Shown here one piece after another: positions 42,266 to 51,303 of a DNA stretch of 64,000 nt. The stretch covers positions 62,001-126,000 of the forward strand of contig NZ_SORE01000012.1 in NCBI RefSeq assembly GCF_004366595.1. Direction: 5' to 3'. A program made the position numbers and the translations under genes. The DNA is from Paraburkholderia rhizosphaerae. Its GTDB lineage: Bacteria > Pseudomonadota > Gammaproteobacteria > Burkholderiales > Burkholderiaceae. Position 1 is the stretch's first letter. Each line of letters begins with the position of its first letter. The notes under the pieces were generated by a model. It was not told where the DNA came from. It searched no databases and saw only the letters and a program-made list of their open reading frames with translations.

Positions 42266-43420
42266 CTATGCCGCTGCGCTGCGGCTGTCTTTGCGGCTAT
42301 CCATCAGCGCGGTGAAGCGATCGAACAGATAACCGATGTCGTGCGGGCCAGGCGACGCTTCCGGGTGGCCCTGGAAGCAGAACGCGGGCTTGTCGGTCAA
42401 CGCGAAGCCCTGCAGCGTGCCGTCGAACAGCGACACGTGCGTGACTTTCGCATTCGCCGGCAGCGTCGCCGCATCGACCGCGAAGCCGTGGTTCTGCGAC
42501 GTGATCACGACACGACCGTCTTCGAGATCTTTCACCGGATGGTTCGCGCCGTGGTGGCCGGTTTTCATCTTCATCGTCTTCGCGCCGACCGCCAGGCCCA
42601 TGATCTGATGCCCAAGGCAGATGCCGAACGTCGGAATGCCGCGCGCGATGAACTCGCGCGTCGCTTCGATCGCGTAATCGCACGGCTCGGGGTCACCGGG
42701 GCCGTTCGACAGGAACACGCCGTCCGGGTTGAGCGCGAACGCGTCGGCCGCAGTGGCTTGCGCGGGCAGCACCGTGACCTGGCAGCCGCGCTGCGCGAGC
42801 ATGCGCAGGATGTTGTGCTTGACGCCGTAGTCGAACGCGACCACACGGTACTTCGGCGTGTTCTGAAGACCGAAACCGCCGTCCAGACGCCATTCGGTCT
42901 GCTTCCACTCGTACTGGTTCTTCGTCGACACGACCTTTGCGAGGTCCATGCCCGCGAGGCCGGGGAACGAACGGGCGAGTTCGATTGCCTTCGTTTCGTC
43001 ATCGGAACCGGCGAGAATGGCGCCGTTCTGCGCGCCCTTGTCGCGCAGCAGACGCGTCAGCTTGCGGGTATCGAGGCCGGCAATCGCGACGACACCTTCG
43101 TCGCGCAGATAGTCCGACAGCGTGCGCTCCATGCGGAAATTCGATGCGAGAACTGGCAGGTCGCGGATGATCAGGCCGGCGGCATGGACTTTCGTGGCTT
43201 CTACGTCTTCTGCATTGACGCCGACGTTTCCGATATGCGGATACGTCAGCGTGACGATCTGTTGCGCGTAGCTCGGGTCGGTCAGGATTTCCTGATAGCC
43301 GGTGATGGCCGTGTTGAACACAACTTCACCGATCGTATGACCGGCGGCGCCGATCGAATAACCACGAAAGACCGTGCCGTCGGCAAGCGCGAGCAGAGCG
43401 GGAGAAAATGACGGCAACAC
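42266..43420 (-). CDS. carA: Carbamoyl-phosphate synthase small subunit (glutamine amidotransferase)
   Basis: 384-residue CarA that hydrolyses glutamine and passes ammonia to CarB. The N-terminal domain shows LALADGTVFRGYSIGAAGHT and NTAITGYQEILTDPSYAQQI; the class I amidotransferase has the nucleophilic Cys in FGICLGHQIMGLAVGA (about residue 268) and the His in FCFQGHPEASPGPHD. Start is GTG 43420 with AAGGAG six bases upstream; the upstream Met frame to 43552 has no support. Confidence 0.95.
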   Translation of the reverse strand: MLPSFSPALLALADGTVFRGYSIGAAGHTIGEVVFNTAITGYQEILTDPSYAQQIVTLTYPHIGNVGVNAEDVEATKVHAAGLIIRDLPVLASNFRMERTLSDYLRDEGVVAIAGLDTRKLTRLLRDKGAQNGAILAGSDDETKAIELARSFPGLAGMDLAKVVSTKNQYEWKQTEWRLDGGFGLQNTPKYRVVAFDYGVKHNILRMLAQRGCQVTVLPAQATAADAFALNPDGVFLSNGPGDPEPCDYAIEATREFIARGIPTFGICLGHQIMGLAVGAKTMKMKTGHHGANHPVKDLEDGRVVITSQNHGFAVDAATLPANAKVTHVSLFDGTLQGFALTDKPAFCFQGHPEASPGPHDIGYLFDRFTALMDSRKDSRSAAA

Positions 43421-43721
43421 GGGGAACTCCTTGGCGGAACACCCTGTTGCCGACCTGTTCATCCGCTCGTGCCATTGCGTGGGCGCTGCGCGCAAGCGCG
43501 TCGGCCGGTGCGGGGCGCAGGCCTGCCCGGATGGCGCGGCTCGGGTTTGCATCGTGCGCGGCGTATCCGCGGCGTAGGCGGACAGGCGGCGCTAGACGGA
43601 GCAAAAGCCAGGAGCAAAACCCGGCAAGAGCCGAAAGCCAGAAGCGGCAGGCGCGGCGGCGGATGAACGGTTTAGGAGCGGTAGGCGCTAGGGTGCGGGT
43701 TGATAAGGCTCAAACCTTGTA
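43421..43721 (-). other. Leader region of carAB
   Basis: About 300 bases lie between the carAB promoter-like sequence and the carA start. Arg-rich frames on both strands look non-coding. No clear attenuator was found by eye, but a leader of this length could host pyrimidine- or arginine-dependent control. Confidence 0.35.
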
Positions 43722-43751
43722 ATTATAGCCCGAAAGCCCCCCTCCCTTCAA
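43722..43751 (-). promoter_or_regulatory. Sigma-70-like promoter of carAB
   Basis: Reverse strand: -35 TTGAAG (43751-43746), 18 bases, perfect -10 TATAAT (43727-43722). It points toward carA about 300 bases away. Confidence 0.6.
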
Positions 43752-43877
43752 ATCCGAGATGCGGTCACGCGACTGCGCCGACCGATGCGCGACTGCGGCA
43801 GTTCGCGCGACAACAGGCCTGAAACGAGGCGTCGGCGGGCTCTGGCAGGCGCTACGGCGGGACCCATCACCGCCGGC

Positions 43878-45119
43878 TCACGACTGTTGCCTCGCGAGCC
43901 TCTGCGCGGCCTTCGGCAGCACCTCGCTCGGCAATATGTACCAGATCGCGCCCGCCACCTGCAGACCGAGCAGGATCGCCCATGTGGTCAGATGCGCGAC
44001 CGCCGGATAATGCCCGGCCACCGCCTGCCAACGCGACAGCACCGCCCCGACGCCGACCTGAAAGCCGAATATCAGCAGAAAAATCACGAGGTTCATCGTG
44101 GTGTTCGCGCGCCCGATCATATGTGCGGCGAAATAGCGCGGCAGCAGCGCGTAGCTGAGGATGCCGGTGCCACCGAAGAACCCGTACGCGGCCCACAGCA
44201 ACCCGGACGGCAACGGCGCATTCATCATGATCAGCGCTTGCGTGACGACAAACAGCGCGCCGCCAATGCCGCAGAACGCGTACAGCGAGACGCCGCGCCG
44301 CTCGAGACTGCGCGCAGCCGCACCGAACCCGACGCAGCCGGCCATCATCGCAAAGCCCAGCACGGACACAAGCGCCGCGGCCGGCCCTGCGTTGAAGCCG
44401 CTGACATCACGCAGCCACGCGCCGACCCACAGCGATTGCATCGCATAGAACACGCCTTGCGTAATGACCGGGAACGACGCGATTTTCCAGAATGCCGCGC
44501 TGCGCAAGATATCGAGCGTGCCCTTGAACTGGCCGGCGAGCGTCGTTTGCCGAGGCGCGTCTTTCGTGTCAGGCGCGCAGGTCCAGAGAATCGCGGCCAC
44601 TGCAACGGTCATGACACCAAGCCCGACACAGACCGTGCGCCAGCTGGTCAACGTGAGCACCCACGTGAGCGGCGAACCGACCACGACGCCGCCGAGACCG
44701 CCGACCGCCATCGTGAGCCCGTTCACGAGCGGAAGACGCGGCGCGGGAAAATGCTGCGCAAGCGCCTTGAACGCGGCGCCCAGACACACCGACACGCCAA
44801 TGCCGATCAGCAGGCGCCCGATCATCATCATGCCGATGCCATGCGCGGCGCCGAATACCCAGATGCCCGCTGCCGCGAACAGCAGCATGCCCGCGGTGGT
44901 GCGGCGTGACCCGTAGTGATCGAGCAGTACGCCAGCCGGGACCTGCGCGCCCGCGAAACCGAGAAAGTAGAGACTCGTCAGCAAACCGAGATCGGTCGCG
45001 GACAGGCCCATTTCGCCGGTGATAAGCGGCGCGAATCCGAGGTTGACGCCGCGAAACACGTACGACACGAAATAGCCGGCGGAAAACAGCAGAAAAACGC
45101 GAAGCGGAGTGGACAACAT
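43878..45119 (-). CDS. MFS transporter
   Basis: 413-residue major facilitator with about twelve hydrophobic helices. The loop after helix 2 reads GVLLDHYGSRRTTAG, the MFS motif A position, and ATDLGLLTSLYFLGFAGAQV precedes it. Helix pattern and TMAVGGLGGVVVGSPL fit the sugar-phosphate/anion-cation subfamily. No substrate can be named. It lies 126 bases upstream of the carAB promoter region on the same strand, with no obvious functional link. Confidence 0.85.
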   Translation of the reverse strand: MLSTPLRVFLLFSAGYFVSYVFRGVNLGFAPLITGEMGLSATDLGLLTSLYFLGFAGAQVPAGVLLDHYGSRRTTAGMLLFAAAGIWVFGAAHGIGMMMIGRLLIGIGVSVCLGAAFKALAQHFPAPRLPLVNGLTMAVGGLGGVVVGSPLTWVLTLTSWRTVCVGLGVMTVAVAAILWTCAPDTKDAPRQTTLAGQFKGTLDILRSAAFWKIASFPVITQGVFYAMQSLWVGAWLRDVSGFNAGPAAALVSVLGFAMMAGCVGFGAAARSLERRGVSLYAFCGIGGALFVVTQALIMMNAPLPSGLLWAAYGFFGGTGILSYALLPRYFAAHMIGRANTTMNLVIFLLIFGFQVGVGAVLSRWQAVAGHYPAVAHLTTWAILLGLQVAGAIWYILPSEVLPKAAQRLARQQS

Positions 45120-45201
45120 CGGTAGCGGAGCGGAAGCGGCCCGAACGGGGATGGGGCCCGAGCCAGAACAATAAATGATTTATTGAACGAGCGCTTAAAT
45201 G

Positions 45202-45228
45202 AAAACGCCGCCACTGACGTGGCGGCGT
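45202..45228 (-). terminator. Terminator downstream of mltD
   Basis: Reverse strand: 10-bp perfect stem ACGCCGCCAC/GTGGCGGCGT with loop of 4, followed by TTTC. It lies about 135 bases past the mltD stop and upstream of the MFS gene. Confidence 0.6.
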
Positions 45229-45362
45229 AAATCGCACAGGGCGTCAAACCAGGCGCCAGATAAAGCGCGATCAAAGCGCAAACGAGGCGTATCGGAGCGC
45301 ACTGCATGCGCTGCCCCCGCAGCGCATGCTCGACATCCTCGACTACCGCTTGTTCTGGTGGC

Positions 45363-47051
45363 CTACTTGCCCTTCTTCGCGTTGGCCGCGGTCTTCTGGC
45401 GGCTAGGCGCCGCGGCTTTCTGCGACTTCGCGGCGGGAGACGCAGCCGCCGTCGAAACTTTTTTCACGCCGCCGGACTTGCCCGCATGCGCGGACGCCTT
45501 CGTGACGCCTGACTTGCCGTGACCCTTCTGGCCTTTCGCACTCTTCTGAGTCTTGCCTTCGTCGTCCGCGTTGTCGCCGACGTGCGCGCTGATCTTCTGC
45601 ACACCGCCGCCGCGCACATCGGTCGCGAGGCGCTCGGGCCCCGGCTCGCTCGCCACGCGACGACCGACCGGCACGTGCAGCACGATCACCTGGCCGGCCT
45701 TCACTTCATTGCGATGCGTCTTGTTCCACGCCTTCAACTGACCGACCGATACGCCATAGCGGCTCGCCAGCGCCGACATCGACTGCGAGCGGCGCACGCG
45801 GATCAGCATCTTGCGCGTGTCGGGAACGTCCGGCTCCATCGCGAGCACTGCGCTTTCGGCAACGTCGGCGCTGATGTCCTCGTCATCGTCGTCGCCGCGC
45901 GGCACGACAATCGTCGAACCGGGTTTCAGGCGCATGCCCGCGGGGATCTTGTTCACTTCCATCAGCGTGTCCGCGTCGACGCCGATTTTTTGCGCGATCG
46001 CGGCCGGCCGCGAGCGTTCGGTCACCGTATACGTGGTCCACGAGGACAGCGAGCCGCTATACGACTTCAGGCCGCGCTCAAACGCGCTCGCGTTGTCGAA
46101 CGGCAACAGAATTTGCGGTTGGGTCGCGCCCAGAATGACCGGTTTCTTGAATGACGGATTCAGCGAGCGGAACTCTTCCGGCGTCATGTTCGCGAGCTTC
46201 GCAGCCACGTCGACGTCAATATCGTGCGATGTGGTCACCGTGACGAAGTACGGGTGATTCGGAATGTCCGGCAGCGTGAGCCCGTACATCTTCGGGTTCT
46301 CGATGATGTTCTTCACCGCCTGCAGCTTCGGCACGTAGTTGCGCGTTTCCATCGGCATGCGCAGGCTTTGATAGTCGGTCGGCAAACCCGCCGCCTCGTT
46401 GCGCGCGATCGCGCGCTGCACATTGCCTTCGCCCCAGTTGTAGGCGGCGAGCGCGAGATACCAGTCGCCGAACATGTCGTGCAGCTTCGACAGATAGTCG
46501 AGCGCGGCGCTGGTCGACGCGAGCACGTCGCGCCGCTCGTCCTGCCACATGTTCTGTTTCAGGTTGTACGTGCGGCCGGTGCCCGGCACGAACTGCCACA
46601 TGCCCGCCGCTTTCGCGACCGACAGCGCCTGCGGGTTATACGCGGATTCGATAAACGGCAACAGCGCGAGTTCGGTCGGCATATGCCGCGCTTCGAGCTC
46701 TTCGACGATGTGATACAGGTATTTCTGCGAGCGCTCGGTCATCCGTTGCACGTAGTCGGGACGCTGCACGTACCAGTTGACCTGCATATCGACGAGATCG
46801 CTTTGCAGGTCCGGCATCTGGAAACCGCGACGAATACGGCCCCACAGGTCGGCGTCTTCGCTAGTGAGTTGATTGACGGAACCTTGATCGACGTTGATGG
46901 TTTCTTTGGCGGAAGCGGTCTTGCGGAGGGCGTCGGCTACGGCTTGCTGGTGGGCGGGATCGGAGGCGGTGTTGGAACTGACGGCAGTCGGTCCCTGGCT
47001 CGCGCACGCGGCGAGCATCAGGACCAACAACGCGCTTAGGATGAATCTCAT
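45363..47051 (-). CDS. mltD: Membrane-bound lytic transglycosylase D
   Basis: 562-residue lipoprotein. Lipobox LMLAACASQ at the end of the signal peptide (MRFILSALLVLMLAACASQ). The SLT domain has catalytic Glu in LALLPFIESAYNPQALS (about residue 134) followed by AAGMWQFVPGTGRTYNL and ALAAYNWGEGNVQRAI. Two LysM-like repeats follow (VTERSRPAAIAQKIGVDADT; RVRRSQSMSALASRYGVSVG), then a Lys/Ala/Ser-rich tail of about 75 residues that is likely disordered and may bind wall polymers. It cleaves glycan strands to 1,6-anhydro products. Near gloB as in E. coli. Confidence 0.95.
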   Translation of the reverse strand: MRFILSALLVLMLAACASQGPTAVSSNTASDPAHQQAVADALRKTASAKETINVDQGSVNQLTSEDADLWGRIRRGFQMPDLQSDLVDMQVNWYVQRPDYVQRMTERSQKYLYHIVEELEARHMPTELALLPFIESAYNPQALSVAKAAGMWQFVPGTGRTYNLKQNMWQDERRDVLASTSAALDYLSKLHDMFGDWYLALAAYNWGEGNVQRAIARNEAAGLPTDYQSLRMPMETRNYVPKLQAVKNIIENPKMYGLTLPDIPNHPYFVTVTTSHDIDVDVAAKLANMTPEEFRSLNPSFKKPVILGATQPQILLPFDNASAFERGLKSYSGSLSSWTTYTVTERSRPAAIAQKIGVDADTLMEVNKIPAGMRLKPGSTIVVPRGDDDDEDISADVAESAVLAMEPDVPDTRKMLIRVRRSQSMSALASRYGVSVGQLKAWNKTHRNEVKAGQVIVLHVPVGRRVASEPGPERLATDVRGGGVQKISAHVGDNADDEGKTQKSAKGQKGHGKSGVTKASAHAGKSGGVKKVSTAAASPAAKSQKAAAPSRQKTAANAKKGK

Positions 47052-47244
47052 GAACGTCTCGGCTTCCCGGAAAGACTGGAACTGCAACCTTGAACGGCAG
47101 GCTGGGATTGCTGGAAATCGCCGCCGGCCTGGAACTGCCCGCTGAACGTGGGCTAAGCCGACGGTTTGTACCGCAGAGTGAAATGCGGCTGGAATTTGCA
47201 GCCGATAGTACGAAAGAGCGCGGTTTCCGTCAATCGGGAATATA

Positions 47245-47278
47245 TGAAAAAGCCCGCCAAATCTGAGGCTTGGCGGGC
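47245..47278 (-). terminator. Terminator downstream of gloB
   Basis: Reverse strand: 9-bp stem GCCCGCCAA/TTGGCGGGC, 9-base loop, then CTTTTTCATAT. About 55 bases past the gloB stop. Confidence 0.85.
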
Positions 47279-47331
47279 ATTCCGACGATTCGGATGAAGA
47301 TTACCTTAGGCGCGCCTGGGTCAGCGGAACT

Positions 47332-48123
47332 TTATCGGAACCGGTTCTTCCACTCGCGCATCAACGCGAAAGCGCTCAAGCGGTCCGTCACCGTTTCATG
47401 CAACTGGTCCGCCAGCGTCGCCTGGATCGACGGCTCGCCCGCGCGCAGGAATGGGTTCACTGCGCGCTCGTGAGCGATCGTCGTGGGCAGCGTCGGCACA
47501 TTGCGCGCGCGCCGTGCGGCCGCTTCGTCGCGCCACGCCTGGAGCTCGGTGTTGCCGGGCTCGCACGCGAGCGCAAAGCGGATATTCGACAGCGTGTATT
47601 CGTGTGCGCAATGCACCTCAGTCGCACCGGGCAGCGCGGCAAGGGAATCGAGCGACGCGAGCATCTGTGCGGGTGTGCCTTCGAAGAGCCGCCCGCAACC
47701 GCACGCAAACAGCGTGTCGCCGCAGAACACGTGCGGCGTGCCGCGCGGATCGGACGCCTGGAAATACGCGATGTGCCCGCTCGTATGGCCGGGCACGTCG
47801 AGCACCGCCAGTTCGAGCGCGGGCTCGGCCAGGCTGACATGATCGCCATGCGCCAGTCTGTACGTGAGATGCTCGATCGCTTCGCCGGCAGGGCCGTAGA
47901 CCGGCACGGGCTGGTCTTTTAGCAGATCGGCCACGCCGCCGACGTGGTCGCGATGATGGTGCGTGAGTAAAATAGCGCTCAACCGCCAGCCCCGTTTCGC
48001 GAGATAAGCGCGCACCGGGGCCGCCTCACCCGGATCGACCGCCACCGCATTGCGGCCGTCCGACACGAGCCAGATGTAATTGTCTTCGAAGGCCGGGACG
48101 GGTACGTATTCAAGCGCATTCAT
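47332..48123 (-). CDS. gloB: Hydroxyacylglutathione hydrolase (glyoxalase II)
   Basis: 263-residue metallo-beta-lactamase-fold enzyme that hydrolyses S-lactoylglutathione to lactate and glutathione in methylglyoxal detoxification. The dinuclear site motif is ILLTHHHRDHVGGVADL (about residue 55), and VLDVPGHTSGHIAYF and HVFCGDTLFACGCGRLFEGT add the remaining ligands. ATG 48123 (MNALEYVPVPAFEDNYIWLV) is the usual start; the open frame runs on to 48519. Divergent from the methyltransferase gene with 18 bases between. Confidence 0.95.
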   Translation of the reverse strand: MNALEYVPVPAFEDNYIWLVSDGRNAVAVDPGEAAPVRAYLAKRGWRLSAILLTHHHRDHVGGVADLLKDQPVPVYGPAGEAIEHLTYRLAHGDHVSLAEPALELAVLDVPGHTSGHIAYFQASDPRGTPHVFCGDTLFACGCGRLFEGTPAQMLASLDSLAALPGATEVHCAHEYTLSNIRFALACEPGNTELQAWRDEAAARRARNVPTLPTTIAHERAVNPFLRAGEPSIQATLADQLHETVTDRLSAFALMREWKNRFR

Positions 48124-48141
48124 AGGCGACGCATCTCTAAC

Positions 48142-48963
48142 ATGTCTGACCGATCGATTATAGACTGGCCCGCCTGGACGGATTCGCCGCCCGGCCGCTA
48201 CGTGCTGCAATGGGAGCAGGCGCAGCTCGACCGGGTCGTGTCGGACGTGTTCGGTTTTCATGCGCTGCAGCTTGGCCTGCCGCAACTCGACGCATTGCGC
48301 GAAAACCGCATGCCGGGCCGCGGCCTCGTGCTCGATGCGGCAAGCGGCGCGAGCGCGCCTTACGAGCCGCCCGACGGTCAGGCCGGCGGCATGCCGGGCC
48401 GGCACGCACCGCCGGGGCGCAGCACGGTCTGGTGCGATTTGCTGGATTTGCCGTTCGAAGCGCAAAGCGTCGATCTGATCGTGATGCCGCACACGCTCGA
48501 GTTCACGAGCGACCCGCACCGGCTATTGCGTGAAGCCGAACGCGTGCTGATGCCCGAAGGTCAGTTGATCATCCTTGGCTTTAATTCGCTGTCGCTGTGG
48601 GGCGCGCGCCAATCGGTCGGCAAGATGACCGGGCGGCCTTTCGTGCCCGCCGCACATGACCTGATCGCGTTCACGCGCCTGAAGGACTGGATCAAGCTGC
48701 TTGGTTTCGATCTTGATCGCGGACGCTTCGGCTGCTATCGTCCGCCCCTCATCAGCGACGTGTGGCTCAACCGCTACGCGTTCATGGAATCCGCGGGCGA
48801 CCGCTGGTGGCCAATCTTCGGCGCCGCGTATATGGTGAAAGCCATCAAGCGCGTGCCGGGCATGCGCCTGGTCGGCCCGATGAAAGTCAAGAAACCCGTG
48901 CTGGCCCCTGGCCTCGCACCCGCCGCCACGCCCAATACACGCAATCACACACATGACGTCTGA
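48142..48963 (+). CDS. SAM-dependent methyltransferase (YafS-like)
   Basis: 273-residue class I methyltransferase, recognisable from GLVLDAASGASAPYEPPDG in the SAM-loop position, DLLDLPFEAQSVDLIVMPHT and the methyltransferase-11 segment LREAERVLMPEGQLIILGFN. The glycine-rich loop is atypical. Its place between gloB and rnhA corresponds to E. coli yafS, of unknown role. The end overlaps rnhA by 11 bases. Confidence 0.85.
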   Translation: MSDRSIIDWPAWTDSPPGRYVLQWEQAQLDRVVSDVFGFHALQLGLPQLDALRENRMPGRGLVLDAASGASAPYEPPDGQAGGMPGRHAPPGRSTVWCDLLDLPFEAQSVDLIVMPHTLEFTSDPHRLLREAERVLMPEGQLIILGFNSLSLWGARQSVGKMTGRPFVPAAHDLIAFTRLKDWIKLLGFDLDRGRFGCYRPPLISDVWLNRYAFMESAGDRWWPIFGAAYMVKAIKRVPGMRLVGPMKVKKPVLAPGLAPAATPNTRNHTHDV

Positions 48964-49399
48964 ACTGATCGAAATCTTCACCGACGGGGCCTGCAAGGGC
49001 AACCCGGGTCCCGGCGGCTGGGGCGCGATCCTGCGCTTTGGCGAGCACGAAAAAGAACTGTTCGGCGGCGAAGCGAACACCACGAACAACCGGATGGAAC
49101 TGATGGCGGTGATCGCGGCGCTCGAAGCGTTGAAGCGCCCGTGTCAGGCGATCGTGCATACCGACTCGCAATACGTGCAGAAAGGCATCAGCGAGTGGAT
49201 TCACGGCTGGAAAAAAAAGAACTGGATGACCGCGGCGAAGACGCCGGTGAAGAACGCGGACCTGTGGCAGCGACTCGACGCGCTGGTTCAACAGCACGAT
49301 CTCGAATGGCGCTGGGTAAAGGGCCACGCGGGGCATCCGGAAAACGAGCGTGCGGATGCGCTTGCCAATCGCGGCGTCGCCGCGCTTGCCGATCTCTGA
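48953..49399 (+). CDS. rnhA: Ribonuclease HI
   Basis: 148-residue RNase H that degrades RNA in RNA-DNA hybrids. Active-site residues are all visible: Asp in EIFTDGACKGNPGPGGWGAI, Glu in NNRMELMAVIAALEAL, Asp in HTDSQYVQKGI and the late Asp in HPENERADALANRGV. Overlaps the upstream methyltransferase gene and lies 87 bases before dnaQ, the conserved rnhA-dnaQ pairing. Confidence 0.97.
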   Translation: MTSELIEIFTDGACKGNPGPGGWGAILRFGEHEKELFGGEANTTNNRMELMAVIAALEALKRPCQAIVHTDSQYVQKGISEWIHGWKKKNWMTAAKTPVKNADLWQRLDALVQQHDLEWRWVKGHAGHPENERADALANRGVAALADL

Positions 49400-49486
49400 T
49401 GAACACGGTTCGCACCGCGTCCGTTGCATGTGCGGTGAAGCACTGCGCGTCGTATTCACGCCTTTTATAAAACAGCCCATTCCGAC

Positions 49487-50245
49487 ATGCGTCAGATCAT
49501 CCTCGATACCGAAACGACCGGCCTGAATGCGAAGAGCGGCGACCGCATCATCGAAATCGGTTGCGTCGAACTGCTGAACCGCCGGTTGACCGGCAACAAT
49601 CTGCACTTCTATATCAATCCGGGACGCGATAGCGACCCCGGCGCGCTCGCGGTGCACGGCCTCACCACCGAGTTTCTCAGCGACAAGCCGAAGTTCGCGG
49701 AGATCGCGGACGCGTTGATCGATTTCGTCAAGGACGCGGAGTTGATCATTCACAACGCGCCTTTCGATATCGCGTTTCTCGATGCCGAATTCGGGCTGCT
49801 TGGGCTGCCTGCATTCTGCGCGCATTGCAGCACCCAGGTGATCGATACGCTGGTGCAGGCGAAGACGATGTTCCCGGGCAAGCGCAATTCGCTCGACGCG
49901 CTGTGCGACCGCTTCGGCATCAGCAACGCGCACCGCACGCTGCACGGCGCGCTGCTCGATTCGGAGCTGCTTGCCGAGGTGTATCTCGCGATGACGCGCG
50001 GCCAGGAAAGCCTCGTGATCGACATGATCGGCGATACCACGATGCCTGGCGCCGCGCAGACGATGGGTGTGGTTGTCGAGGCGCTGGAACTGACGGTGCT
50101 CGCGGCGACCCATGATGAACTCGCCGCACACGAAGCGGTGCTCAATGATCTCGACAAGGCGATCAAGGGCGTAAGCGTGTGGCGCGTCGAACCGGCGCCG
50201 CTGGTGGATGCTGCGGTAGCCAATGCCGACGCGCAGAGCGCTTAA
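49487..50245 (+). CDS. dnaQ: DNA polymerase III epsilon subunit (3'-5' exonuclease)
   Basis: 252-residue proofreading subunit. DEDDh residues: Asp7/Glu9 in IILDTETTGLNAKSGD, Asp in IIHNAPFDIAFLDAEF, and His/Asp in HGALLDSELLAEVYLAM. The C-terminal segment after about residue 185 is the alpha-binding tail. It ends 49 bases before tRNA-Val. Confidence 0.97.
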   Translation: MRQIILDTETTGLNAKSGDRIIEIGCVELLNRRLTGNNLHFYINPGRDSDPGALAVHGLTTEFLSDKPKFAEIADALIDFVKDAELIIHNAPFDIAFLDAEFGLLGLPAFCAHCSTQVIDTLVQAKTMFPGKRNSLDALCDRFGISNAHRTLHGALLDSELLAEVYLAMTRGQESLVIDMIGDTTMPGAAQTMGVVVEALELTVLAATHDELAAHEAVLNDLDKAIKGVSVWRVEPAPLVDAAVANADAQSA

Positions 50246-50253
50246 AAAATTCC

Positions 50254-50282
50254 TTTACGGGGTCTCGAAGCTCTGACATAAT
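50254..50282 (+). promoter_or_regulatory. Promoter of tRNA-Val
   Basis: -35 TTTACG (50254-50259), 17 bases, -10 CATAAT (50277-50282), about 12 bases before the tRNA. Confidence 0.6.
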
Positions 50283-50294
50283 GCACAGCTCTTC

Positions 50295-50369
50295 GGGTGG
50301 TTAGCTCAGCGGTAGAGCACTGCCTTCACACGGCAGGGGTCACTGGTTCGATCCCAGTACTACCCACCA
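50295..50369 (+). tRNA. tRNA-Val (anticodon CAC), prophage attachment site
   Basis: 75-nt cloverleaf: acceptor GGGTGGT/ACTACCC-A-CCA (one G-U pair), D arm GCTCAGCGGTAGAGC, anticodon stem CTGCC/GGCAG with loop TTCACAC (anticodon CAC), T arm CTGGTTCGATCCCAG. The 3' half, from the anticodon stem on, is repeated exactly at 61418-61469, so a prophage has integrated here while leaving the tRNA intact. Confidence 0.97.
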
Positions 50370-50371
50370 GA
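50320..50371 (+). repeat. attL: 52-bp core inside tRNA-Val
   Basis: Starts CTGCCTTCACACGGCAGG in the anticodon stem and ends CCCACCAGA two bases past the tRNA; identical to 61418-61469. Flanks differ immediately outside (A vs G on the left, T vs A on the right). Confidence 0.95.
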
Positions 50372-50452
50372 TTCTCCGAAGGCTCTGCATGCGCATGAAA
50401 CGCTGGATTCATCAAGCGTTCAGCCGCTCAGAATGCTTTTGCTGATGACAAA

Positions 50453-50483
50453 GAAAAAGCCCCGCTCATGCGGGGCTTTTTTG
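50453..50483 (+). terminator. Phage-borne terminator just inside attL
   Basis: Stem AGCCCCGC/GCGGGGCT (50458-50465, 50470-50477), loop TCAT, then T6. In the lysogen it ends tRNA-Val; in the phage circle it would follow the HTH gene's stop (50443-50445). With A-runs on its left it may also end the cargo gene transcript. Confidence 0.85.
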
Positions 50484-50533
50484 TTCGCTCCAGACGGAAT
50501 GCATCGACTGCTACGCGAATGCTCTCGTCAGCG

Positions 50534-51226
50534 TCAGTTAAACGACTGTCGTCCCATAATCTTCGCTAGCTTGCAGTCCATGTAATACCCAAGGTTGGTA
50601 GTAAGCGTCAAAGCGCCACCATAGAGTCGGGAATACTGTTCCGACGTGATCATGCGGTTGTTCGACGTAAGAGTTTGCTTTGTTAGCAACTCTTGCATAT
50701 GTAGAGCGTATCGGTCGGCCGGATAAAGCGCCCTTAACGCGCGCTGCAGCTTCTCCGCATCCGGATTTTTCCGATAGATCACAAGACCCGACCCGGGTTT
50801 GAGAATCCCGTCAATTGCCTGTCTCGCCTCGACAAGGTCTTTGCGAACACCCCAGACCGTATAAAGAGGTCGCGCTTCAAGTGCGGCATAGCGCATGTTT
50901 CCCTGCCCTTGAACGGGTTCCTTCCAATCGTTCTTTTTCAACTCATCCTCGTAAACCTTCTTCGCGGCCGAGCTTTCCGCCGTCAGGTATCGGTCTTCTT
51001 CAGGCGGAATATTCGGCAGCACTTGATCCGCGTAATCGAGCTGGGCAGTCATTTTTTCTAGGCTGCTGTCATCCCAGAACTGGCATCGAGTTTCGGCAGG
51101 ATCATAGTCCTTGGAAACATCGGCACTAAACGCGGGCATCACCGCGCCAAAGAGCAGCCCCAAAAGTACCGCGTGTTTGAAACCAAACACGATTCCGAGC
51201 CTCTTCCGAGCCACTAACCTGTCCAT
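50534..51226 (-). CDS. Exported prophage cargo protein, unknown function
   Basis: 230-residue protein with a signal peptide (FKHAVLLGLLFGAVMPAFSA) and a soluble, charged mature part (DYDPAETRCQFWDDSSLEKM; GSGLVIYRKNPDAEKLQRAL; SEQYSRLYGGALTLTTNLGY). Two Cys (CQFW near the start, DCKLAK near the end) could pair in the periplasm. I recognise no family. It lies between the integrase and attL, the usual place of accessory genes in integrated phages, so it may alter the lysogen's envelope or exclude other phages; this is inference from position only. Confidence 0.75.
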   Translation of the reverse strand: MDRLVARKRLGIVFGFKHAVLLGLLFGAVMPAFSADVSKDYDPAETRCQFWDDSSLEKMTAQLDYADQVLPNIPPEEDRYLTAESSAAKKVYEDELKKNDWKEPVQGQGNMRYAALEARPLYTVWGVRKDLVEARQAIDGILKPGSGLVIYRKNPDAEKLQRALRALYPADRYALHMQELLTKQTLTSNNRMITSEQYSRLYGGALTLTTNLGYYMDCKLAKIMGRQSFN

Positions 51227-51303
51227 AGCCGCCTTCCCCCTGTATCAGCGCGATTCTTCTGACGCAATGATACGCGTGTCCCGGGTGTGCGAGGCCGCGT
51301 CCG

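Noticed and set aside
48887..50131. Reverse frame of 414 codons over rnhA and dnaQ
   Set aside because: Antisense to two certain genes, no domain recognised.
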